Below, piece after piece: positions 7,099 to 13,845 of a stretch of 16,318 nt of DNA. The position numbers were made by a program, and so were the translations under genes. A model generated the notes under the pieces. That model ran no database searches, was not told the DNA's origin, and was given only the letters and a program-made list of their open reading frames with translations. Source of the stretch: Cyanobacteria bacterium HKST-UBA02 (lineage in GTDB: Bacteria; Cyanobacteriota; Vampirovibrionia; Obscuribacterales; Obscuribacteraceae); contig JAGQHH010000027.1 in the NCBI GenBank assembly GCA_020431945.1, forward strand, positions 1 to 16,318, written 5' to 3'. Numbering within the stretch: position 1 is the first letter of the stretch; every line of letters begins with the position of its first letter.

Positions 7099-9756
7099 TC
7101 AGAAAAGCTCGTCGGCGATATAGGCATTGATCTTTTCGATCCACTCTTCAGGGCTTACCGGCTCGGACCGGGCGATCACACGTTCGGCCACCCGGAAGAT
7201 CGAAGATATGTACCGATCGACTGAAAGCCCCGCCACAGGACTCGAATATGAAGTCGAGCTGCCGCGGGTCTCTGCCAGATACTCCTGGACGCCCAGACAG
7301 CCCAGAAAAAATTTCGTGAGGGTTTCGATCCTGGATAGCTCGGCACCCAGGACGAGCTCGTAATACATCCAGGGAAGTACGGTCAGGGCGTCGTTCTCCA
7401 TGAGCATGAAGAGGAACTGACGTCTCTGATTGTCGTTGCCGCTCACGAAAAGCGTCCTGGACAGATAGCCGGCGGTTCTCATGAACTGGCACTTGTTGGC
7501 GATGATCACCATCTCGGAGAAGAAACGGCGGCCGCGGGCTTTGAATATCGCATCCACGACATCGATCAGATCGTCGAAATATTGATTGGTCTTGAGCGCC
7601 TCGATGGCAGTCACCACTGCCAGGCGATCTTCTGTTTCGACAAGGAGCTTCTTCAAAGCCCGGCCGACTTTGGTGAGATCCTTCTGCCGGGCCTGGACCA
7701 GAAGCTCGCCTACATCGAAGCCCGAGAACCACGCCTGATGCGAGAGATAAGTGAACAATCCCGATATCACCTTGCCCTGGAGCTTGTTGATCTCGGGAAG
7801 AACCTCGCCCTGCGGGCGCCCGCATTCCAGGGCATAGGCACAGCGGAAAAAGCGCCGGGAGCGCTTCGGAAAACAACTATCCTCCTCGACTCCGGCGGAG
7901 CGGACGAGATTGGCGAGGTCGCTTGTTTCACTGGCAAAGATAGCGAATCCTCCTTCGCTGTCCTTTTTGACGATTCCCTTGAGAGTCTCGAGGCCGGAGC
8001 GGAAAAAGCGAGCACAGTCCGTCCACTCGTGATCGTAGAGACAGGCTGCCGCCATTCTGAAATAGAGATAGGAAGCCTGCCGATCCAGGCGCGCCGAGGT
8101 CCGCTCCCTGATCGATTCATGTAAGACGAGAATGGCTTTCTGTATACCAATTCGCCCCGCTGCAGGCAATGAATTGTCCGTCTGGATTTCCAGAAGAGCC
8201 TCGAGCACCTCGGGGCGGCTCACATAAGGGCGGCGCACTTCTTTTTCCATGACCCGATCGAAACTGTTGAGAAGCTGGGCGGACTCGAGAATGAGACGCT
8301 TCGCCTCATCGCTCTCGTCTTTCAAGATCCGCATTACAGCGAGCATCAGAACCGATCGCTCCCGGGCCGAGAGATCGTTGGAATGATAGAAGGACTTGTA
8401 AGCCAGAAAGAAATAATTCTGGGCCAGGCTCCAGCTGTTCTGGCAGGCGAGGCTGTGACCTATGGACATGAGCAGATCGAATTCCACCTCGCTGAACCAG
8501 AAAGAGTTACCGATGGTCTTGTACGCCTCTAGAAAGATCTCGCCGGCTTCGTGAAAGCGTCCGTCATTGAGAGCGTCGTTGCCCCGGGCAACGGTCTTGT
8601 AATACCAGTAACGCTGAAAGACAGTCCTGTTGATACTGTCCTCCACTTCTTTCAGTCGCCCCCGGAGCCTGGCCAGGATCCCATGCCGTTTCGGGCGAGA
8701 CCTCTTTTGCAGAGCCTGCTGTCTGTCCGGCAGCTCCGCGTCTCCGGCATATCGATTTGGTCCGGATAGGGGACCGGTCTCCACCTGGCTCTGATCGAAA
8801 TAAAGCGCCTGCCGCCGGGCCAGGGCATCGCTGTCCACCACTTCCGGCTTCACCCGGGGCAAGACCTCGAGACTCTCGGGCGGATCATTGAGCTCCGGAA
8901 TATCATCAGGATGCGCCCAGAGCATTCGCAAAAGCAGAGTCGCACCACCTTTGATATCGGCACGCTCGTGATCGAGAAGCGCCTGGAAGAGCTCGGATGT
9001 CTCCGGCGAACGCAGATCGGTACGGCGGAAGATGATACAGTCGTCACCGCCGTGGAAGCGCTCGAAGAGCTCAGGATCTCTCGCCACTACCATGAGCGAA
9101 TAGTGAATCAACCAGCAGGAGAAATTATCCACCAGCTCGTCATAGTGGTATTGATTGCGCATGGGATGCTGGTAATTGGGGTGGCCGAGCTCGAGGCTCA
9201 TCTTGCCCAGAAGCGACGGGATATAGAGAGCATCATAATCGACCAGGCGCAGCTCGCCGTCCTGCACGATGATGTTGCCGTGCTGCAGGTCACCATGTGC
9301 GATACCAGCCTCGTCGAGCTCGAAGGCGAGTCGATCGAACGACTCCATCAACGCCTCCATCTTGCTCTTGCTCCGGAAGTTATCGAGTAGATAATTGTCC
9401 AGGGTCTGCCCGTCCACCCAGCGCATTTTCAGGATCGGATACCAGGTCCCGTGCACCCTGATGCCTTTCTCCACATAGTGGAAATCGACAGTGGAAGCGA
9501 GATCGTCCATCAAGACGAATTCGCTGATTTTCTCGTAACGCTCCTTCTGATCGGGGCGCTCAGTGAGAAAACAACGAACCGCCCAGTCTCCTTCCGTAGT
9601 GGTCACCCGGTAGACGCTCGCGAAAGCCCCGGTGATCACCCGGGGCATACCCAGGGCGGTCAATCCGATGGTCCCCTTTTTCAGATCGGTGTCACCGAAA
9701 CTGACGGCAGGGGTCTGAATAGCCTCGTTGTATTCCTGGGGTGTGGGCCAGCTCAT
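7099..9756 (-). CDS. Atypical protein kinase-like protein with helical-repeat C-terminus
   Basis: 885 residues. Residues about 36-280 are a kinase fold: glycine loop TGAFASVY (42-49), strand 3 WAVRCF (58-63), catalytic loop HGDLQHGN (154-161) and DYD (173-175) in place of DFG. The catalytic Asp156, Asn161 and metal-binding Asp173 are kept, but the usual ATP-positioning Lys is Arg61. I recall WAVRCF, HGDLQHGN, LVDYD and NYQHP as shared by a widespread bacterial kinase-like family, so the Arg is probably a family trait, not decay. After a linker (about 290-385) comes a long, mostly alpha-helical region with TPR-like stretches near 395-520 (ARGNDALNDGRFHEAGEIF; LACQNSWSLAQNYFFLAYKS). No membrane helix. 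Substrates unknown; phosphotransfer, AMP transfer or pseudokinase scaffolding are all possible. It is divergent from the kinase at 9874 and no ribosome site is evident before ATG 9756. Confidence 0.88.
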   Translation of the reverse strand: MSWPTPQEYNEAIQTPAVSFGDTDLKKGTIGLTALGMPRVITGAFASVYRVTTTEGDWAVRCFLTERPDQKERYEKISEFVLMDDLASTVDFHYVEKGIRVHGTWYPILKMRWVDGQTLDNYLLDNFRSKSKMEALMESFDRLAFELDEAGIAHGDLQHGNIIVQDGELRLVDYDALYIPSLLGKMSLELGHPNYQHPMRNQYHYDELVDNFSCWLIHYSLMVVARDPELFERFHGGDDCIIFRRTDLRSPETSELFQALLDHERADIKGGATLLLRMLWAHPDDIPELNDPPESLEVLPRVKPEVVDSDALARRQALYFDQSQVETGPLSGPNRYAGDAELPDRQQALQKRSRPKRHGILARLRGRLKEVEDSINRTVFQRYWYYKTVARGNDALNDGRFHEAGEIFLEAYKTIGNSFWFSEVEFDLLMSIGHSLACQNSWSLAQNYFFLAYKSFYHSNDLSARERSVLMLAVMRILKDESDEAKRLILESAQLLNSFDRVMEKEVRRPYVSRPEVLEALLEIQTDNSLPAAGRIGIQKAILVLHESIRERTSARLDRQASYLYFRMAAACLYDHEWTDCARFFRSGLETLKGIVKKDSEGGFAIFASETSDLANLVRSAGVEEDSCFPKRSRRFFRCAYALECGRPQGEVLPEINKLQGKVISGLFTYLSHQAWFSGFDVGELLVQARQKDLTKVGRALKKLLVETEDRLAVVTAIEALKTNQYFDDLIDVVDAIFKARGRRFFSEMVIIANKCQFMRTAGYLSRTLFVSGNDNQRRQFLFMLMENDALTVLPWMYYELVLGAELSRIETLTKFFLGCLGVQEYLAETRGSSTSYSSPVAGLSVDRYISSIFRVAERVIARSEPVSPEEWIEKINAYIADELF

Positions 9757-9773
9757 AAATTCGACATACCCGA

Positions 9774-9785
9774 AAGAGATCTCTT
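9774..9785. promoter_or_regulatory. 12-bp palindrome between divergent kinase genes
   Basis: AAGAGATCTCTT is a perfect palindrome 18 bases upstream of the minus-strand kinase-like start, within the 117-base gap between two divergent kinase genes. In the same gap CATACCCG occurs twice in direct orientation (9766-9773 and 9817-9824). These could be regulator sites, but at this length chance occurrence is not excluded. Confidence 0.25.
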
Positions 9786-9859
9786 CGAGGCCTTCTCGGC
9801 ACTATCTCCGGGATGTCATACCCGGGCTATCCATACTTTCAACAGAGAGCCTGATAAGC

Positions 9860-9865
9860 TAAAAT
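9860..9865 (+). promoter_or_regulatory. Candidate -10 element, possibly for a leaderless transcript
   Basis: TAAAAT ends eight bases before ATG 9874, so transcription would begin at or within a base or two of the start codon. The region upstream of the ATG has no Shine-Dalgarno-like sequence, which fits a leaderless mRNA. The -35 region at the right distance (TTTCAA, 9837-9842) is poor. Confidence 0.3.
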
Positions 9866-9873
9866 TCCTGATT

Positions 9874-10737
9874 ATGGCCGATTCGAAATCACAACTTGTG
9901 GGAAGCGTCATCTCCGATCGTTACGAGGTACACGAAGAGATCGGCCGGGGCATTTTCGGTGCCGTGTACGAAGGTTTTCACCGCCAGATCGAGAAGCCCA
10001 TCGCCATCAAAGTGCTCTTCCAGCAAGTGGAGGCACATGACACCGGATTCAAGCGTTTCCATCGCGAAGCCCAGGCCGCCAGCGTCCTCAACCACCCGAA
10101 TATCGTCAAGATCTACGACTTCGGCGTGAGCGACTCGGGCAGACCCTATATCATCATGGACCGGGTCGAGGGGCAGAATCTCAAAGACATACTCCTCAAG
10201 GAAGGCCGCATGGAGGCGGCCCGAGCCCTGCCGGTCTTTTTGCAGATCTGCGACGCCCTTGCCCACCTCCACGAGCACGGATTCCTGCACCGGGACATCA
10301 AGCCCGACAATATCATTCTGCATGACACCGCCTTCCAGAAGGACTATGCCACTCTCGTCGACTTCGGTATCGCGAAAAAAATCAACGAGCCCAAGAATCG
10401 CAAGCTCACCATGGAAGGAACAGTGGTCGGCACCCCTGCATACATGAGTCCCGAGCAGGTGATGGGCAAAAAGCTAGACAACCGCAGCGACATCTACGCT
10501 TTCGGAGTGCTCATGTATGTGGTCCTCACCAGCAAGCTCCCGATAAGCGGCGGCGATGCCATCGAGACCATGACCAAGCAAGTCACCGACAATCCCACCG
10601 ACATCGGTCGGGCCTGCCCGGGCATCAAGATTCCCAAGGGTCTCGAGATGATCATCAACAAAGCCCTGAGCAAATCCCCCGCAGACCGACAGAAAAGCAT
10701 GCAAGAGCTCTACCAGCAGTTGAAAGCCTGCACATAG
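9874..10737 (+). CDS. Soluble Ser/Thr protein kinase
   Basis: 287 residues, essentially only a catalytic domain of the bacterial Hanks/PknB type. It has the glycine loop GRGIFGAVYEG (24-34), the ATP-anchoring Lys46 in IAIKV, the catalytic loop HRDIKPDN (139-146), DFG at 163-165, and an activation segment ending TPAYMSPEQ (187-195). Arg before the catalytic Asp marks it as an RD kinase that is probably switched on by phosphorylation of activation-loop Thr (T179, T183, T187 are candidates). There is no membrane helix or sensor domain, so input must come from partners. ATG 9874 is chosen because the kinase begins right after it; the longer open frame upstream overlaps the divergent kinase-like gene. 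The stop codon is one base before the hydrolase start, so the two are almost certainly co-transcribed and translationally coupled. Confidence 0.95.
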   Translation: MADSKSQLVGSVISDRYEVHEEIGRGIFGAVYEGFHRQIEKPIAIKVLFQQVEAHDTGFKRFHREAQAASVLNHPNIVKIYDFGVSDSGRPYIIMDRVEGQNLKDILLKEGRMEAARALPVFLQICDALAHLHEHGFLHRDIKPDNIILHDTAFQKDYATLVDFGIAKKINEPKNRKLTMEGTVVGTPAYMSPEQVMGKKLDNRSDIYAFGVLMYVVLTSKLPISGGDAIETMTKQVTDNPTDIGRACPGIKIPKGLEMIINKALSKSPADRQKSMQELYQQLKACT

Positions 10738-10738
10738 A

Positions 10739-11818
10739 ATGAGCACGAGCATGCGAAACCTGATCGTCCTTGTGACACTGGCACTGGTGGCTTTGCTGCC
10801 CTTCGCCACCAAAGAGCACGACAGTCGGGTGCCCACCGGCATCAGGATCATCAAGGATCTGCCCTATGTTCCCGGGAGCACCGATGAGCGGCAGATGCTC
10901 GATCTTTTCATACCGAAAGCCCGCTACGGCAAGAGCCTTCCCCTGATCGTCTGGATTCACGGAGGCGGATGGATCGAGGGCGACAAGTCGACATCGCCTG
11001 CTATCGAGCTTGCCAGAAAGGGCTTCGCATCGGCATCGATCAATTACAGGCTGGCACCGAAGCATCGCTTTCCGGCCCAGATCTTCGATTGCAAGGCGGC
11101 GGTACGCTGGCTCCGGGCCAATGCCGACGAGTATGGCTTCGACCCTGACAGGATCGGGGTCTGGGGTCATTCAGCCGGTGGTCACCTGGCCGCCCTGATG
11201 GGCACCACCAATGATATCAAAGAGATGGAAGGGGATCTCGGCAACAACCAGCTCTCCAGCTCGGTCAAAGCTGTCTGCGACTGGAGCGGACCCACCGACT
11301 TGCTGACTTTCAAGGAACAGTGCCCTCCCGATGTCGCCATCGGAGACGTCGCTCCCCCGGAGATGGTGGACATGCTCCTGGGCGGTCCCCCGGAGGAGAA
11401 AGAAGAGCTGGCGAAACAGGCCAGCCCGGTTCTCTGGGCCTCGAAGAAAAGCCCGCCATTCTTGATCATGCACTCGGAAGGCGACCCTATCGTCCCTTAT
11501 GTGCAGAGCCAGGAGCTGGCCAATAAGCTCGAGTCCGTCGGCGCCGACGTCACTCTCGTCAAGCTTAGAGGCGACAACCATGCTTTCTTCCGCAAAGACA
11601 CCTTCGAGAAGGTCCTGGATTTCTTCGCAGAGAAGCTCGCCGCCAGAAGCGCCGCGGTCTCCTGCGGGCCGCTGAGAGAGCGCGCCTTTCAGTTCGATCG
11701 TTTGCTGTCGAGAGCCTCGATCACTTCTCTGGCACCGCTCACTCCGGCAACCGCAGCCCTGGCCAGCCACGTCCTTGCCGATTCGGGGTCGCAGGCGACT
11801 CCTCGTCCCTGGAGATAA
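10739..11818 (+). CDS. Alpha/beta hydrolase, carboxylesterase type, with unusual C-terminal extension
   Basis: 359 residues. Residues 5-22 form a hydrophobic anchor or uncleaved signal (MRNLIVLVTLALVALLP), suggesting a membrane-attached or exported enzyme. The oxyanion-hole motif is HGGGW (74-78), the nucleophile Ser145 lies in GHSAG, and Asp249 (SEGDPIVP) and His281 (DNHAF) complete the triad. This is the esterase/lipase-like (BD-FAE or HSL) branch that hydrolyses ester bonds of small or acylated substrates; the true substrate is unknown. The normal fold ends near residue 300 (DFFAEKLAA). The last ~58 residues are low in hydrophobic order and encoded largely opposite the Sel1 gene (11689-11818), so they look like a readthrough extension. 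Start 10739 is one base after the kinase stop; ATG 10751 is an alternative that begins right at the signal. Confidence 0.92.
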   Translation: MSTSMRNLIVLVTLALVALLPFATKEHDSRVPTGIRIIKDLPYVPGSTDERQMLDLFIPKARYGKSLPLIVWIHGGGWIEGDKSTSPAIELARKGFASASINYRLAPKHRFPAQIFDCKAAVRWLRANADEYGFDPDRIGVWGHSAGGHLAALMGTTNDIKEMEGDLGNNQLSSSVKAVCDWSGPTDLLTFKEQCPPDVAIGDVAPPEMVDMLLGGPPEEKEELAKQASPVLWASKKSPPFLIMHSEGDPIVPYVQSQELANKLESVGADVTLVKLRGDNHAFFRKDTFEKVLDFFAEKLAARSAAVSCGPLRERAFQFDRLLSRASITSLAPLTPATAALASHVLADSGSQATPRPWR

Positions 11819-12222
11819 GCCAGTCCGACATCGTACATCGCCCGGGCAGAACCAGCCTCGGCGGCAAGTTTGAACCATCGCAGGGCTTCGGCATCATCCT
11901 GGACCACGCCCAGGCCGCGCTGATGCATGAGGGCGACATTGAAACTGGCGTCCGGATCTCCGCTGGCCGCCGCTTTCGAGAACCAGGCCAGGGCAGCATC
12001 GTAATCGTGCCTGGCCAGGCACATATCCGCGACATTGTATTGAGCCGCGATATGACCACTTCTCGCTGCCTTTTCGTACCAGAGAAGAGCCTGGGATGGA
12101 TCCCTGTCCACTCCCCGTCCGGAGGCATAGGCAAAACCCAGGCGTGCCTGGCACTCCGGATCGCCCGCGGCGGCACGTTCCTGCAATTCTTCCAGATCGG
12201 GGATATCGGCATATTCACTCAT
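11689..12222 (-). CDS. Sel1-repeat protein
   Basis: 177 residues made of about four Sel1-like (SLR, TPR-type) helical repeats: GYASGRGV-type turns are visible in ARLGFAYASGRGVDRDPSQA, LMHQRGLGVVQDDAEA and LAYLQGRGVACDPESA, each followed by W[YFL]-x-x-AA-x-[AS]G. The second repeat is degenerate (MCLARHDYDAALAWFSKAA). No signal peptide or enzyme domain, so it is probably a cytoplasmic protein-protein adaptor. Start 12222 (MSEYADIPDLEEL) is preferred over a further 38 residues upstream, which cover the divergent promoter region. No Shine-Dalgarno site is seen, while TATAGT lies nine bases before the ATG, suggesting a very short leader. The 3' end overlaps the convergent hydrolase gene by 130 bases. 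Confidence 0.9.
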   Translation of the reverse strand: MSEYADIPDLEELQERAAAGDPECQARLGFAYASGRGVDRDPSQALLWYEKAARSGHIAAQYNVADMCLARHDYDAALAWFSKAAASGDPDASFNVALMHQRGLGVVQDDAEALRWFKLAAEAGSARAMYDVGLAYLQGRGVACDPESARTWLARAAVAGVSGAREVIEALDSKRSN

Positions 12223-12304
12223 CTTCGCAAGACTATAACAGACCGATTGCTGTTGGGTCTGAGCGGGTACAAATCTTATGTATAGCAAGCAAGACTGCGA
12301 TACG

Positions 12305-13726
12305 ATGACCGGATTCAATCTCCAGGACGAGCTCATCGAGCGCGCCGAACTGTGCCAGGAGATCGGCGACTTTCATGGCGCCGAGCGATTTCTCAAGCGC
12401 GCCATGGAAAGGTCCAGAGACGACGCCGATCAAGTGGTGATCCGCTATCTGGTCCGGAAGCTCGCCGACAACAGTGTCAGAGCAGGCAATTTCGAGAAAG
12501 CCGAGCGTTACTGGAAAAGGCTCATCGCCAAACAAAAACGATGCCCCGAGACCAGCGATCGCGAGCTTGCCAGAACAATCGTCCAGACCGGGCTCTTTTA
12601 TTCGAGCCACCACCAGTGGCGCAAAGCACGATTTCGTTTCAACCAGGCCCTGAGGCTCCAGGAGCCGGGATTCGGAAAGGACTATCCGGACTATGTCCTC
12701 ACCCTGAGCGAGCTTGGCAAACTCTATGCGCGCACCGACAAGCGACGCAAGGCCGAGCGAACTTTCAAGGAAGCCCTGGCTCTGGCGGAGAACGACCTCG
12801 GTCGCTGGCATGAATTCGTCGCCCTGGTGCTGAGAAGACAGGCGATGGGAATGCTCGCCTGGTCCAATCCGGAGCTCCTGGAGCCCCTTCTGGAAAGAGC
12901 CATAGCCATTCTCACCGAGGAAACCACACGCCCGCACCCGGAACTCCGCAAATGTCTGAGCGAGCTCGGCGATCTCGGTCTCGAGCGTGGTTTTCGCCGC
13001 CGCGCCGAAAAGCTCTATGTGAAAAGCCTGCAACTCACCGAGCCATTTCTGGGCAGCAAGCATCGCGATTCGATAAAGCTTCTGCGAAAGCTAGCCGAGC
13101 TCCGACGCTCCATGCGCAAGTTCGAGGAAGCCGAGTCGCATTACCGCAAAATCCTGGCGATCAAGAGACAGACCTGTCCGAAAGACAGCCCCGAGATTGC
13201 CAGGGCACTGCTCGATCTGGGGGCTCTGCTACGTGAGAGCCTGGATTTCGGTCAGGCAGAGCCTGTTTTGAAAGAAGCACTCTTGATCCAGGAGCAGTGC
13301 CTGGGCGAGGCATCGGTGGAGATTGCCGAGACCCTTTTCGAGCTTGGCTCCCTGCATCAAGCGGTGAACCAGTATAAAAAGGCCGAGGAGGAATTCACCA
13401 GAGCTCTCAAAATCAGAGAGAAAAGCCGGCGGAAAGCGCCTCTGGCCATGGCAGACATCCTCACCGGTCTGGCTCTGGTGCACTTCGCCCGGCGGCAGCA
13501 CGAACGGGCGGAGAAGCTCCTTCTCAGGGCTCTCACCCTGAAAGAGGAAGCCCTTGGACTGGACGCCCCGCAGCTTGTCGAAACCCTGAACAAGCTGGGC
13601 CGGATCTGCGAAAACCAGCTCAAAACTGATGCTGCCGTCACTTACTATGAGCGTGCCAACACCATAGAGCACCAGCAGCACGGCTTTTTCTGCCGGATCT
13701 GGCTCGATTATGACGATGCCGGCTGA
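12305..13726 (+). CDS. Kinesin-light-chain-like TPR protein
   Basis: 473 residues from ATG 12305; an in-frame ATG at 12278 adds nine residues, and neither has a ribosome site. The protein is built of about nine to ten 42-residue TPR units of the TPR_10/TPR_12 kind. Typical segments are LSELGKLYARTDKRRKAERT, LRKLAELRRSMRKFEEAESH, ALLDLGALLRESLDFGQAEP and LFELGSLHQAVNQYKKAEEE, each followed by [FYL]-x-x-[AS]L-x-[IL]-x-E. No signal peptide or membrane segment, so it is a cytoplasmic scaffold. The concave groove of such arrays binds peptides, and the kinase encoded 119 bases downstream has long disordered regions, so an interaction is plausible but not shown. The final TPR ends abruptly in a short tail (FCRIWLDYDDAG). 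Confidence 0.9.
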   Translation: MTGFNLQDELIERAELCQEIGDFHGAERFLKRAMERSRDDADQVVIRYLVRKLADNSVRAGNFEKAERYWKRLIAKQKRCPETSDRELARTIVQTGLFYSSHHQWRKARFRFNQALRLQEPGFGKDYPDYVLTLSELGKLYARTDKRRKAERTFKEALALAENDLGRWHEFVALVLRRQAMGMLAWSNPELLEPLLERAIAILTEETTRPHPELRKCLSELGDLGLERGFRRRAEKLYVKSLQLTEPFLGSKHRDSIKLLRKLAELRRSMRKFEEAESHYRKILAIKRQTCPKDSPEIARALLDLGALLRESLDFGQAEPVLKEALLIQEQCLGEASVEIAETLFELGSLHQAVNQYKKAEEEFTRALKIREKSRRKAPLAMADILTGLALVHFARRQHERAEKLLLRALTLKEEALGLDAPQLVETLNKLGRICENQLKTDAAVTYYERANTIEHQQHGFFCRIWLDYDDAG

Positions 13727-13845
13727 ACCGGGCGACTCATAAAACTGGTCTACCGGGGATGCCATTGTTTCGATTGAGGAACATTGGTGCAAAAGAGAGA
13801 TATCAGAAAGTAATTAGTAGATCGACGGTCCCGCGAACAACCGAG

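Noticed and set aside
5776..7224. Long plus-strand open frame of 482 codons
   Set aside because: It lies opposite the Cys-domain and DUF4870-like genes, whose translations show clear motifs and membrane helices; the plus-strand translation is His/Asp/Gly-rich with no recognisable domain.
9451..9873. N-terminal extension of the 9874 kinase
   Set aside because: It overlaps the divergent kinase-like gene and its translation is unrelated to kinases; the catalytic domain begins just after ATG 9874.
12233..13063. Minus-strand open frame of 276 codons
   Set aside because: Antisense to the TPR gene; its translation shows no domain and only mirrors the repeat structure.
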